Shown: piece after piece, positions 28,206 through 37,038 of the stretch
Position numbering within the stretch: position 1 is the first letter of the stretch
How the letters are laid out: the number at the start of each line of letters is the position of its first letter
Assembly (NCBI GenBank): GCA_019119635.1
Contig: DWWP01000034.1
Coordinates: forward strand, 62,001-126,000
Direction of reading: 5' to 3'
DNA from: Candidatus Dietzia intestinipullorum
GTDB taxonomy: Bacteria; Actinomycetota; Actinomycetes; Mycobacteriales; Mycobacteriaceae
Length of the DNA stretch: 64,000 nt
Notes under the pieces: generated by a model
Told to the model about the DNA's origin: nothing
What the model saw: only the letters and a program-made list of their open reading frames with translations
The model's database searches: none
Translations under genes and position numbers: made by a program

Positions 28206-29383
28206 GGTGTCAGCACCACCTTGACCGCGCCGTCCTCCTTCTTCTGGAACATCTCGTAGGCACGGGGCGCGTCGGCGAGGGGGAGACGGTGCGTGGCGAA
28301 GTCGTCGACGCCGAGCGGATCATCATCGGTGAGCAGCGGCAGGACCCGCGGCACCCAGTGCTGCACGTTGGCCTGGCCCATCTTCAACGTGATCTGCTTG
28401 TCGAACAGGGTGAGCATCGGCAGTGGGTCGGCGCTGCCCCCGTACACGCCCGAGAGCGAGATGGTGCCGCCCCGGCGGACGATGTCGATCGCCGAGTAGA
28501 CGGCCGCCAACCCGTCGACCCCCGCGTTCTCCATGACCTTCTTCCCGAGAAACCTGGGAAGCATCCCGGTGGCCGCGTGAGCGGCGCCAGCGGCGGGGGA
28601 GCCGTGCGCCTCCATCCCCACCGCGTCGATCACCGAGTCCGGGCCGCGCCCGTCGGTGATGTCCCGGATCGCGTCCCCGAGCTCACCGCCGACGGCTTCC
28701 GGATCGATCACCTCGGTCCCACGATGCGCCTGTCGGGCGCGCCGCTCGGGTACGGGATCGACTCCGATCACCCGGTAGCCGCGGTGCGCGGCGATCCTCG
28801 CCGCCATGTCGCCGATCGGGCCCAGCCCCAGCACGACGACCGTGCCGCCGTCAGGGATCTGCGCGTACTCGACGGCCTGCCACGCGGTCGGGAGCACGTC
28901 GGACAGGTAGAGGTACCGGTCGTCGGCGTGCTCGTGCGGCACCTTGATGTGAGTGTTCCCGGCGTGCGGGACGCGCAGGTACTCGGCCTGCCCGCCGGCG
29001 ACGCTGCCGTACAGCTCCGAGTACCCGAACAGGGCGGCACCGGAGCCATGCGATCGAACCTGGGTGATCTCGCATTGCGTCTGCAGCCCGCGATCGCACA
29101 TGTGGCAGTGCCCGCACGAGATCTGGAAGGGCATCACCACACGGTCCCCGGGCGACAGGTCGGTGACCGACGGACCGACCTCCTCGACGACGCCCATCGG
29201 CTCATGGCCCAGGATGTCGCCCTCGTGCATGAACGGACCCAGCACCTCGTACAGGTGTAGATCCGACCCGCAGATGTTGGTGCTGGTGATCTTGACGATC
29301 GCGTCGGAGGGCTCCTGGATGCGGGGGTCCGGGACGTCCTCGACGCGGACATCACGCTTGCCGTGCCAGGTGACCGCCTTCAT
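28202..29383 (-). CDS. Zinc-dependent alcohol dehydrogenase (MDR family)
   Basis: 393 residues from the ATG at 29383, with GAGAGGAG upstream. The catalytic-zinc region NICGSDLHLYEV and the structural-zinc loop CGHCHMCDRGLQTQC are intact. VVVLGLGPIGDMAARIAAHRG is the nucleotide-binding Rossmann motif, and D-V-P at the expected place favours NAD. It most resembles formaldehyde dehydrogenase-like or glutathione-independent MDR enzymes of actinobacteria. It heads a three-gene operon with 4-nt overlaps (this gene, the binding lipoprotein, the CDF transporter). The substrate is unknown. Confidence 0.9.
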   Translation of the reverse strand: MKAVTWHGKRDVRVEDVPDPRIQEPSDAIVKITSTNICGSDLHLYEVLGPFMHEGDILGHEPMGVVEEVGPSVTDLSPGDRVVMPFQISCGHCHMCDRGLQTQCEITQVRSHGSGAALFGYSELYGSVAGGQAEYLRVPHAGNTHIKVPHEHADDRYLYLSDVLPTAWQAVEYAQIPDGGTVVVLGLGPIGDMAARIAAHRGYRVIGVDPVPERRARQAHRGTEVIDPEAVGGELGDAIRDITDGRGPDSVIDAVGMEAHGSPAAGAAHAATGMLPRFLGKKVMENAGVDGLAAVYSAIDIVRRGGTISLSGVYGGSADPLPMLTLFDKQITLKMGQANVQHWVPRVLPLLTDDDPLGVDDFATHRLPLADAPRAYEMFQKKEDGAVKVVLTP

Positions 29384-29444
29384 GGGGGCTCCTCTCGTGG
29401 CGGGTCCGTGCGTGGCCGCACTGTCCGGACGGTAGCGCCGGCCC

Positions 29445-29464
29445 CCACCGGCTGCATCCGGTGG
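29445..29464 (-). terminator. Hairpin downstream of the phosphodiesterase gene
   Basis: CCACCGG (29445-29451) and CCGGTGG (29458-29464) form a perfect 7 bp stem with a 6-nt loop, 18 nt past the minus-strand stop at 29483. No U-run follows. Confidence 0.45.
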
Positions 29465-29482
29465 CGCGGGCGTCCGGGCCGA

Positions 29483-30628
29483 CTATCTGATGAGCAGCGG
29501 GATGTGCTGTTCGGCAGGCGTGTTGGCGCCGTGATGGCCGGTCATCGCGGACTCCATCGGCTCGCTTACCGACCTCACCAGGACCACCCCGCCGGTGGCG
29601 ACCGCGACGACGTCGCCGATCCGGGCGGCGTGCTCCGATCCGGCACCGAACAGCTTCTCGTCCAGCGCCTGCTCACGGGTGAGGACACGGGCCCGGCCGC
29701 CCAGCACCGAGCGCCACGCGGCCAGGACGTCGGCCTGCGCTCCCGGGCGGGCGTACGCGTGGCGTACCCGGGCCTCGCCGGCGACGAGCTCGACGTCCGA
29801 CGCCAGCTCGGGGAGCGTGTCGAGATCGATGACGGTCTCCGCCGAGACCATCCCGTGGTCGGCGGTGAGGAGCAGGGAGCAGTCGGCGGGGAGGTCGGTC
29901 GCCAGGTCCGTGACGAACGCGTCCACCTCGCGCAACGACTCGCGCCACTGCGGGGAGCCGGGCCCGTGGACGTGGCCGATGACGTCGAGGTCGGCGAAGT
30001 ACGCGTAGACGAAACGCCGCCGGCGCGACGGCGCCCCCACCGCGTCCAGGATGCCGCCCCGGAGCTCTTCCAGCGAGGACGCGGGTCGGTAGACGCCCTC
30101 GGCGCGGAACGCGGCGCGCGTGAGCCCGGAGTCGCGGAAGTCCTCGCGCATGACGTAGGTGACCTCGACGTCGTCTGCGGCGAGGAGTTCCATGACGCTG
30201 CGGCGGGTCTGCACCGTGCGCGGCGGGTGCAGCTCGATCGCGGAGGGCCCGCTCGAGGAGTCGAGCGTCCACCGCAGTGGGTTGAAGTAGGCCCCCGCGC
30301 CGCCGAGCTCGGGCGACAGGCGGAAGCTGTAGCCCATCACCCCGTGCTGGGAGCACGGCGCGCCCACGGCGAGGCTGGTCAGGCTGGTGGCCGTCGTGGC
30401 GGGGAACCCGGCGCTGATCACGCGACCGGTCAGGGCGCTGAGCGTGGGCGCGTCGTCGGCGTGATCGCGGATCAGCTCGGCGCCGAGCCCGTCGATGAGC
30501 ACCACCACGGCGTCGCGGGTCGGGGCGAGTCCCAGGGAGTCGACGGTGTCCGCGCCGAGGGAGGCGGCGACGGACGGCATGACGTCGGCCAGCGAGTGGC
30601 CGGAGGGGGCGGACGGGATCACGGTCAT
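29483..30628 (-). CDS. Alkaline phosphatase superfamily nucleotide pyrophosphatase/phosphodiesterase
   Basis: 381 residues from the ATG at 30628. DAVVVLIDGLGAELI supplies the first metal-binding Asp. SAGFPATTATSLTSLA carries the nucleophilic Thr, and LLLTADHGMV the second metal cluster Asp/His. This is the NPP/type I phosphodiesterase branch. There is no signal peptide, so it is cytoplasmic. GATTCT on the minus strand (30635-30640) ends 6 nt before the ATG, suggesting a leaderless mRNA. The substrate is not predictable. It is divergent from the secreted protein at 30786. Confidence 0.88.
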   Translation of the reverse strand: MTVIPSAPSGHSLADVMPSVAASLGADTVDSLGLAPTRDAVVVLIDGLGAELIRDHADDAPTLSALTGRVISAGFPATTATSLTSLAVGAPCSQHGVMGYSFRLSPELGGAGAYFNPLRWTLDSSSGPSAIELHPPRTVQTRRSVMELLAADDVEVTYVMREDFRDSGLTRAAFRAEGVYRPASSLEELRGGILDAVGAPSRRRRFVYAYFADLDVIGHVHGPGSPQWRESLREVDAFVTDLATDLPADCSLLLTADHGMVSAETVIDLDTLPELASDVELVAGEARVRHAYARPGAQADVLAAWRSVLGGRARVLTREQALDEKLFGAGSEHAARIGDVVAVATGGVVLVRSVSEPMESAMTGHHGANTPAEQHIPLLIR

Positions 30629-30634
30629 GGCCCC

Positions 30635-30640
30635 AGAATC
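30635..30640 (-). promoter_or_regulatory. -10-like element for the phosphodiesterase gene
   Basis: GATTCT (minus strand) ends 6 nt before the ATG at 30628. Confidence 0.4.
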
Positions 30641-30691
30641 CCTCATCCCCGCCCGCCGCGGGCCGGTTCGCGACCGTCGATCGCGCCCCGG

Positions 30692-30734
30692 ATAATCTAA
30701 AAAACTGTTAATTTCGGCGCGATGTGGCTAGGTT
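30692..30734 (+). promoter_or_regulatory. AT-rich promoter region of the secreted-protein gene
   Basis: A 23-nt AT-rich patch (30692-30714) stands out from the GC-rich surroundings. TAGGTT at 30729-30734 is a possible -10, with TGTTAA (30706-30711) 17 nt upstream as a weak -35. A regulator or a nucleoid protein such as Lsr2 could bind here; no clear palindrome is seen. Confidence 0.4.
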
Positions 30735-30785
30735 TCCTCTCAGAGCACCTCGCCCGCGGTGCCATGTGTCCAACGGAGGCCCGTC

Positions 30786-31295
30786 ATGTCCATCAAGTCG
30801 ATCGCGTACGTGGGGGCCCTGGCCGGCGCCCTTCTCGTCCTGTCGTCCGGGGCGGCCGCCGCCCAGGGCGTCTCGTCGGCCGGCCTCGACCCGGCGTCGC
30901 TCACCGCGGGTGGCGAGGACGGGGGATCGCTCGGTTCGGCGGGAGAGGTCCTGCCGAGCTCGGTCACCGGCTCGTTGCCCGGGTACGCCTCGGGTCCGCT
31001 GGGCTCCGCGGCGACGGCGGTGTGCAACGTCGGCAGCGTCGCCGGCTCGGTGGGCGTGGGGCTCCCGGCTGCGGTCAGCCCCGTCTGCCGGGTGCTGCCG
31101 GCGCTGGGCCACTCTGGTGACCTGTTCACGCAGGGCGACTACCACGGCTCCGTCGCGGAACTGCTCGGCGGCGTGCCCTACGTGGGCAGTGCGCTGGAGC
31201 GGGTCGTCCCGACGGACTCGGCCGCCACCGCGGTCGGTGGGTCGATGGACCGGCTGCCCGTCGACTCGCTCACGGGGTCGCTGCCGGGCAGCTGA
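30786..31295 (+). CDS. Small secreted protein of unknown function
   Basis: 169 residues from the ATG at 30786, with GGAGG upstream. A clear signal peptide (residues 1 to about 26, cleavage near SGAAAAQG) is followed by a Gly/Ser/Leu-rich mature protein. It has two Cys (AVCNVG and PVCRVL) that may pair, and repeated motifs of the type SSVTGSLPG and SLTGSLPGS. There is no lipobox and no second membrane segment. The pattern resembles small exported proteins of mycolic-acid bacteria, but I recognise no family. Confidence 0.75.
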   Translation: MSIKSIAYVGALAGALLVLSSGAAAAQGVSSAGLDPASLTAGGEDGGSLGSAGEVLPSSVTGSLPGYASGPLGSAATAVCNVGSVAGSVGVGLPAAVSPVCRVLPALGHSGDLFTQGDYHGSVAELLGGVPYVGSALERVVPTDSAATAVGGSMDRLPVDSLTGSLPGS

Positions 31296-31348
31296 TCGCC
31301 CGTGGCCGCATGATCGCTCCCGCGGTCCGCGGTCCGCGGTCAGCGTGG

Positions 31349-31735
31349 CTAGCGCTGTCGGCGGCCGAAGGCGTGCGGCTCGACCGGCTGCTGGTCCCGG
31401 GGCAGGCCCGCCACGACCAGGCGATAGGACTCGGTGACCAGTTCCTCGACCATGCCGACGGTCAGCGTCCCGCCGGGGTGCAGTGTGATCCAGTGACGCT
31501 TGTTCATGTGGTAGCCCGGCGTGATCTCCCGGTGCGCGTCCCGCAGGGCCATCCCGTCCGAGGGCAGGGCCTTGAGCGTGACCACCGGTCGCCCGTCGAG
31601 TTCGACGAAGAACATGAACATCTTGCCGCGGACCTTGTAGACGTCGTACCCGGGCCCGAAGGGGAACTCCAGTGTCGACGCGGGGAGTTCGCGCGCCCGG
31701 AGTGCTGCCGTCCTCTGCAGTGCCTCGCCGTCCAC
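31349..31735 (-). CDS. MmcQ/YjbR family protein
   Basis: 128 residues from a GTG at 31735. It has the YjbR (CyaY-like fold) motifs LEFPFGPGYDVYKVRGKMFMF in two parts (FPFGPGYDVYKV, GKMFMFF), LKALPSDGMALRD and PGYHMNKRHWITL. Family members are small proteins with a double-wing DNA-binding-like fold, of uncertain function. TAGCGT on the minus strand (31743-31748) ends 7 nt before the GTG, again a leaderless geometry. Confidence 0.9.
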   Translation of the reverse strand: MDGEALQRTAALRARELPASTLEFPFGPGYDVYKVRGKMFMFFVELDGRPVVTLKALPSDGMALRDAHREITPGYHMNKRHWITLHPGGTLTVGMVEELVTESYRLVVAGLPRDQQPVEPHAFGRRQR

Positions 31736-31742
31736 CCCGTCG

Positions 31743-31748
31743 ACGCTA
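31743..31748 (-). promoter_or_regulatory. -10-like element for the YjbR gene
   Basis: TAGCGT (minus strand) ends 7 nt before the GTG at 31735; it overlaps the end of the siderophore synthetase gene. Confidence 0.4.
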
Positions 31749-34163
31749 CGGCACCGTCACCACCGCGTCGGAGCGGACGGCGAGCGGGTTGTCGAGTGTG
31801 CCTGCGAACTGGAGAGAGCCGGCCTGGTCGGTGAGGTCCACCATCTGCCGGGTGTTCTGCAGTTGCAGTCGGTTGAGGCAGGAGTGTGCGAACCGGGGAG
31901 CGAACACGGCGTCCCACGTGGGTCCGTGGAGGTCGTCGGAGTCGAGGGCCTCGAGGCACAGCCTGGTCTCGTCCCAGAATTCGGCGGCGTCGAGGATGCC
32001 GGCATCGTCGAGGATCCCGGCCAGGTGCCGCAGCACGCCGTCCATCACATCCGTGTGCAGGGAGAGTGCGGCGGTCTCCGCGTCCACGACGTGCTCGATC
32101 CGACCGAGCTCCGGGGGGAGCGGGCGGTCGCGGACCACGGCGACCTCCTCACCGATGTCCTTGAACAGTGCCCGCCGGGGGACGTGGTCGGAGCCGATCA
32201 CCAGGATCACGTTCTCCCCGTGCGGCATGAACACCAGGCCGTGCGCGAGCAGGCAGCGGGCGGCCGGGGCGAGGTAGGCGTCGAGCAGCGCTCGGAGCCA
32301 GGCGCGGGGCTCGAGCCCGGAGCGCTCGACGTGCTCCGCGGCCAGCGAGCGCCCGTGCAGGTCCACGTGCAGGAGCGCGGCCAGGGTGAACGCGCGCTCG
32401 TCGTGGGCCAGCGCCGGGACGGGGCTCTCCCTCCACAGCGCGGCGATCATCTTGGTGTGCGGCCCCTCGTCGGACACGCCCGCCGCGGCCGCCCGGTGGT
32501 AGGCGTCGCCGGTGTAGCCGATCGCGGCGACCTCGCGCAGCAGGCCCAGCCGCAGCCGGGTGAGGACCGGGTCGGACGTCACGAGCTCCGCCACCCACTC
32601 GTTGACCGCCGGGGTGTCACGCATGTACCGCGGCGACAGCCCGCGGGTGAACCCCATGTTCTGCACGGCGAGCGCGGTCTTGACGTACCCGCGCTCGGGG
32701 CGGCTGATGTCGAAGAAGGTGCGGACGGACTGCTGCGGCCGGTACTCGTCGTCGCTCTCTCCGAGGTGGACCAGGTCCCTGCGGGCCAGGTCGGGGGCGA
32801 ACGCCACGGCGATCGTGTTCTCCCACTGCCACGGGTGGACGGGCAGGAGCCGGTACCCGGCCGGGTCCAGGCCCAGACCGCGGAGCTGCCCCGCGCACCG
32901 GTCCAGCGCCTCGGGGCCGAACTCGCGCAGGTACAGGGCGTCCTCGTCGAGTCCGGCCACGGTGGCCAGAGAGCTCAGCTCACTGCGGGCGGCCAGCCAG
33001 ACCAGGCGGACCGGCGTCGGTGCCTCGGGTGTCATGCGGTGACGGTCGGTGAGACCGAGCCCGATACGGGCGTTGTTGGCCACGAACCCGGGGTGCCCCT
33101 CGGTCATCGACGCCTCGACGGTCTGCAGGTCCGCGTCGGCGAGCTCCTGCGCGGGCCGGTCACGATGATGCAGGCAGAAGGCGGCGGAGCCGAGCGTCGC
33201 GGCGATCTCCTCCAGGTACGTCCCCATCAGGGTGTCCGGGATCCCGAGCGCGGGCGCGAGCGCGGTGACGAGCGCCTGGGCGTCCGGCTCGACGGAGGCG
33301 CCGGAGACCTCGCGCCGCAGCGTTGCCTCGTCGATCATCCAGTGCTCGAGTGGCAGCACGCGGGCCCGGAAGGACCACCGTTCGTCGCCGGCGGTCACCT
33401 CGTAACCGCCGACGTCGTCGACGGGTGTGGGGGCCACGAGCCTCTCGTGGGAGAACTCGGCCAGGGCCTTGCAGCACAGGTGACGGTGGGCGCGGTGCAT
33501 CGCGTGACCCACGAGGTGCAGGTGGGGGGCCGGACCGGCCGGCTCCGGTGCGGTCTGTCCCGGCCTCGACGACGAGGTGTGGGACGACGACGAGATCGTG
33601 TGCGTCGCCCGGCCGATCTCGGACGCGCGGAACGCCTCCTCGTCGCAGGAGGACAGGAGTGCGGTCTTGTCGGGGAGCTCCAGCGGTCCGTCCTCACGGA
33701 AACCGGCACGCGCGTTGAGCCGGTGGACGGCTGTGTTCCCGATGTCCGGCTCCACGACGAGGCGCTGCGCGCCCAGCGGGCCGAACGCGGTGTCGCAGAT
33801 CGCGCCCATCACCCCGGCGGTGGTGCCGGGCACGGTGGTGCGGCTGGGCGCGACCAGCAGGTGCATCCCCATGTCGCCCGGCTGGTGTCGGTAGCGGCCG
33901 TCGAGCTCCACGGCGGCCGGGTCGTAGATGACGGCCAGCCCGACGCGCAGACCGTCGATCCGCACCAGGAACAGCTGCCGGTGCGGTCCGGCGTCCCAGC
34001 CACGGAGAAAATCCGCCACCTGCGGCCGGGACGCGCCGGTCAGACCCCAGTAGGTCGAGCGGGGGTGGGTGAGCCAGGCGTGGAGTGTGCTGACCGTCGC
34101 GTCGTCGAGGGTGAGCGGGTCGAGCGAGACGAGCCCGACCGGGGTGCTGGTGGTGTGGGTCAT
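31746..34163 (-). CDS. Fused N-hydroxydiamine acyltransferase and NIS siderophore synthetase (DesC-DesD type)
   Basis: 805 residues from the ATG at 34163, overlapping the hydroxylase stop (ATGA). The N-terminal 185 residues are a GNAT/AlcB-type acyltransferase (STYWGLTGAS, YRHQPGDMGMHLLVAP, RLVVEPDIGNTAVHRLNARAGF) that would acylate N-hydroxycadaverine. A Ser/Pro-rich linker (about 187-215) leads to an IucA/IucC synthetase with HPWQWENTIA, GLSPRYMRDTPAVNEW and PHGENVILV, which joins the hydroxamate units with ATP. In Streptomyces, DesC and DesD are separate proteins. The likely product is a desferrioxamine-like siderophore. Confidence 0.92.
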   Translation of the reverse strand: MTHTTSTPVGLVSLDPLTLDDATVSTLHAWLTHPRSTYWGLTGASRPQVADFLRGWDAGPHRQLFLVRIDGLRVGLAVIYDPAAVELDGRYRHQPGDMGMHLLVAPSRTTVPGTTAGVMGAICDTAFGPLGAQRLVVEPDIGNTAVHRLNARAGFREDGPLELPDKTALLSSCDEEAFRASEIGRATHTISSSSHTSSSRPGQTAPEPAGPAPHLHLVGHAMHRAHRHLCCKALAEFSHERLVAPTPVDDVGGYEVTAGDERWSFRARVLPLEHWMIDEATLRREVSGASVEPDAQALVTALAPALGIPDTLMGTYLEEIAATLGSAAFCLHHRDRPAQELADADLQTVEASMTEGHPGFVANNARIGLGLTDRHRMTPEAPTPVRLVWLAARSELSSLATVAGLDEDALYLREFGPEALDRCAGQLRGLGLDPAGYRLLPVHPWQWENTIAVAFAPDLARRDLVHLGESDDEYRPQQSVRTFFDISRPERGYVKTALAVQNMGFTRGLSPRYMRDTPAVNEWVAELVTSDPVLTRLRLGLLREVAAIGYTGDAYHRAAAAGVSDEGPHTKMIAALWRESPVPALAHDERAFTLAALLHVDLHGRSLAAEHVERSGLEPRAWLRALLDAYLAPAARCLLAHGLVFMPHGENVILVIGSDHVPRRALFKDIGEEVAVVRDRPLPPELGRIEHVVDAETAALSLHTDVMDGVLRHLAGILDDAGILDAAEFWDETRLCLEALDSDDLHGPTWDAVFAPRFAHSCLNRLQLQNTRQMVDLTDQAGSLQFAGTLDNPLAVRSDAVVTVP

Positions 34164-35521
34164 CGGGTCTCCTGGGGCCGTGTGGTCTGTGGGTCCCGGG
34201 CCGGTTCGGGCCGGACGGCGGGCACGCCGAACTGTTGGAAGGCGACGCGCGTCTCGACGGGGTAGACCTCGCGGCCGCAGATCCCGCGCAGGATGATGCT
34301 GTTGCGCATGGCGCCCATGCCGAGGTCGGGGGCGGTGAGCCCGTGCGTGTGCTCCTCGGCGTTCTGCACGTGGATCCGGGAGTGGGCGCGGTCCACGGTG
34401 TGGTCGCGGGCCACGCGGTACCTCCCCGATCCGTCCTCTCGGTCGATCTCGTCGGCGATGCCGTCGAGGAACGCCGGCGGTGTGGGCGAGTAGCCGGTGG
34501 CCATCACCAGTCCGTCGGTGTGGTGGGTCCATGGCCGACCCGTGTCCTCGCACCGTAGGTCCAGGCGTATGACGCCGTCGCGGCGGGCCCCCTCCAGCGA
34601 GGTCGCGGCGATGAGGAGCCCGCCCTCCAGGCCCCGGGCCGACCTGCGGTAGAGCAGGTCGTGGATCTGGTTGATCAGGTCGGCGTTGATCCCCTTGTAC
34701 AGCGACCGCTGTTCCCGCAGCATGCGGTCCCGGGAGTCGCGGGGCAACGCGTGGAAATGGTCGATGTACTCCGGGGAGGTCATCTCGAGCGTGAGCTTGG
34801 TGTACTCCATCGGGAAGAATCTGGGGGAGCGGGTCACCCAGTCCACCCGCGGGCCGCGGTCCCCGGATGCGGACAGCAGGTCGTGGTAGACTTCGGCGGC
34901 GGATTGGCCACTGCCCACCACGGTCACCGAGTCCCGGTCGAGGAGTTCGTCCCGACGGTGCAGGTAGTCGGCGGCGTGGAGGGCGACCGCACCGTCGCCG
35001 TCGAGAGCGTCGAGGTCCACAGGCGACCACGGCCGGGTGCCGATGCCCAGGACCAGGTGTCGCGCGAGGTGGCTCTCGGTGCCGTCGCCGGTGATCGCGG
35101 TGACCCGGTACACCGGCCCCTCCTCAGCCCGGGCCACGGCGCCGGTCTCCCGCCGGACATCGACCACCTCGCGACCCCAGCGCAGACCCCCGACCCGTTC
35201 GGAGGCCCAGCGACAGTACGCGTCGTACTCGGACCGCAACGGCTGGAAGTCTTCACGGATGTAGAACGGGTAGAGGCGCCCGGATTCCTTGAGGAAGTTG
35301 AGGAACGAGTACGGAGAGGTGGGGTCGGCGAGCGTCACCAGATCGGCCAGGAACGGCACCTGGATGGTGGCGTCGTCGAGCATGAGGCCGTGGTGCCAGG
35401 CGAACTCGTCGCGGGCGTCGAGGAACACCGCGTCCAGCCCGACTGGCTCGGCCAGGCACGCGAGTCCGAGGTTGAAGGGCCCGATCCCCACTCCGAGGAG
35501 GTCGTGGATCCGCTCGCTCAT
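34160..35521 (-). CDS. Lysine/cadaverine N-monooxygenase (DesB/IucD type)
   Basis: 453 residues from the ATG at 35521. It is a flavin- and NADPH-dependent N-hydroxylating monooxygenase of siderophore synthesis. LLGVGIGPFNLGLACLA is the FAD-binding motif at the N-terminus. VTVVGSGQSAAEVYHDL is the NADPH-binding motif in mid-sequence (about residue 195-211), and LVMATGYSPTPPAF is the C-terminal ATGY motif. It overlaps the decarboxylase gene by 4 nt upstream and the synthetase gene by 4 nt downstream. The decarboxylase partner suggests cadaverine rather than lysine as substrate. Confidence 0.93.
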   Translation of the reverse strand: MSERIHDLLGVGIGPFNLGLACLAEPVGLDAVFLDARDEFAWHHGLMLDDATIQVPFLADLVTLADPTSPYSFLNFLKESGRLYPFYIREDFQPLRSEYDAYCRWASERVGGLRWGREVVDVRRETGAVARAEEGPVYRVTAITGDGTESHLARHLVLGIGTRPWSPVDLDALDGDGAVALHAADYLHRRDELLDRDSVTVVGSGQSAAEVYHDLLSASGDRGPRVDWVTRSPRFFPMEYTKLTLEMTSPEYIDHFHALPRDSRDRMLREQRSLYKGINADLINQIHDLLYRRSARGLEGGLLIAATSLEGARRDGVIRLDLRCEDTGRPWTHHTDGLVMATGYSPTPPAFLDGIADEIDREDGSGRYRVARDHTVDRAHSRIHVQNAEEHTHGLTAPDLGMGAMRNSIILRGICGREVYPVETRVAFQQFGVPAVRPEPARDPQTTRPQETR

Positions 35522-37008
35522 GCGCTCGCCTCCACCGTGGCGGAGGTGCGCCCGGCGCGGGCGAGACGGTCGGCGGCGTCACGGATCTCGTCCAGGACGG
35601 CCGCCGCGTCCGAGGTGCGCAGGTCGGGGTCGAGGACGGTGAGCTTGAGGCACGGGCGTCCGTCGACGACGGTCGAGGCCACGAGGGAGTGCCCCTCGGC
35701 GAACAGTGCGTCCCGGACGGGTCGGACGAGCGCATCGGTCTCGTCGTCGTCGCAGCCCGGTGGACGGGGGCGGAACAGGACCGTGGACAGTGCCGGGCGC
35801 CGGAGAAGGTCCATCCTGGGGTCGGAGGCCACGAGGTCGCCGATCCGGGCGGTCGCCTCGATCGCCCGGTCGAGCAGCTCGCCGATCCCGTCGGCGCCGA
35901 TCACCCGCAGCGTCATCCAGAGCTTGAGGGCGTCGAAGCGGCGCGTGGTCTGCAGGGACTTGTCCACCGCGTGCTCGTCCCCGTCGGCGGGGTTGAGGTA
36001 GTCGGCGTGGAGGGTGGAGTGACGGAAGCCCCGGCGGTCCCGCAGTAGGAGGCCGGAGGCGGCCACCGGCAGGAAGAAGGTCTTGTGGAAGTCGACGGTC
36101 ACCGAGTCCGCGAGTCCGATCCCGTCGAGCATGTCGCGGCGCGTGGGGGAGACCAGCAGCCCGCCGCCGTAGGCCGCGTCGACGTGCAGCCAGACGTCGT
36201 GTCGGCGGCACACCGCGCCGATCTCGGCCAGGGGGTCGATGGCGCCGTGGTCGGTGGTCCCGGCGACGGCGACGACGGCCGCGATCTCGTCGCCGCAGGC
36301 CGCCGCGTGCTCCAGCTCGCGGTCGAGTGCCGCGGGGTCGAGCATGTCCCCGACGCAGGGGAGGGGTACCACGGCGTCCCGCGGCAGTCCGAGCAGACGC
36401 GCGGCCATCGCCACGCTCATGTGCGCGTGCTCGCCGGTGAGGATCCGCAGCCGGGACAGGCGCTCGCCGCGGGAGCCGGTGCCCGGCCGGCCGAGCCGGT
36501 CCTCGCGAGCGGTGAACAGTCCCTGGAGGTTGGACGCCGAGCCCCCGGTCGTGAACACGCCGTCCGGTCGCACGCCGGAGGGGCCGTCGAAGTCGACGAG
36601 GCCGGCCACCCACTCGATCAGTCGCTGTTCGATCAGGCACGCCGACGTGCCCTGATCCCAGGTCTCTACTGCCGTATTGACGGCGGTCGTCAGCGTCTCC
36701 GCGGCGAGCGCGGGGATGGTGACCGGGCAGTTGAGGTGGGCGAGATAGCGCGGGTGGTGGTACCCGACGGCGTGGTCCAGGTAGAGGCCGCGGACCTCGT
36801 CGAGTGCCAGGTCCAGCGACCCCAGCGGGGCGTCGAGGTCGACTGCCGCCGTCGCGTCCGAGAGCAGCGACGGCGACGCGGGGGACCGCGGGGTCGTCCT
36901 GTCGTCGAGGTACCGTCCGACCTCGGCGGTCGCCGCGGCGAGCGCGCTGGCGTGCGCGCCGCGGCTGTGACGGGTCAACAGGGGATCGTTCACGTGTGCT
37001 CCGGCCAT
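35518..37008 (-). CDS. PLP-dependent lysine decarboxylase (DesA type)
   Basis: 496 residues from the ATG at 37008. It belongs to the group II (aromatic-amino-acid-like) PLP decarboxylases. TTGGSASNL contacts the PLP phosphate, HVDAAYGG holds Asp277, and DFHK gives the Schiff-base Lys309. In a siderophore operon this type makes cadaverine from lysine; a 2,4-diaminobutyrate decarboxylase is the main alternative. It is the first gene of a leftward operon with 4-nt overlaps, and an IdeR/DtxR-like box lies 31 nt upstream of the start. Confidence 0.9.
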   Translation of the reverse strand: MAGAHVNDPLLTRHSRGAHASALAAATAEVGRYLDDRTTPRSPASPSLLSDATAAVDLDAPLGSLDLALDEVRGLYLDHAVGYHHPRYLAHLNCPVTIPALAAETLTTAVNTAVETWDQGTSACLIEQRLIEWVAGLVDFDGPSGVRPDGVFTTGGSASNLQGLFTAREDRLGRPGTGSRGERLSRLRILTGEHAHMSVAMAARLLGLPRDAVVPLPCVGDMLDPAALDRELEHAAACGDEIAAVVAVAGTTDHGAIDPLAEIGAVCRRHDVWLHVDAAYGGGLLVSPTRRDMLDGIGLADSVTVDFHKTFFLPVAASGLLLRDRRGFRHSTLHADYLNPADGDEHAVDKSLQTTRRFDALKLWMTLRVIGADGIGELLDRAIEATARIGDLVASDPRMDLLRRPALSTVLFRPRPPGCDDDETDALVRPVRDALFAEGHSLVASTVVDGRPCLKLTVLDPDLRTSDAAAVLDEIRDAADRLARAGRTSATVEASA

Positions 37009-37038
37009 CTCGGGGATATCGGTACCGGCGAACCGTAA

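Noticed and set aside
31320-31342. Three tandem CCGCGGT units after the secreted-protein gene
   Set aside because: Only three short GC-rich copies; too few for a repeat element and common by chance at this base composition.
31863-34265. 800-codon plus-strand frame
   Set aside because: Antisense to the fused siderophore synthetase, which carries conserved motifs.
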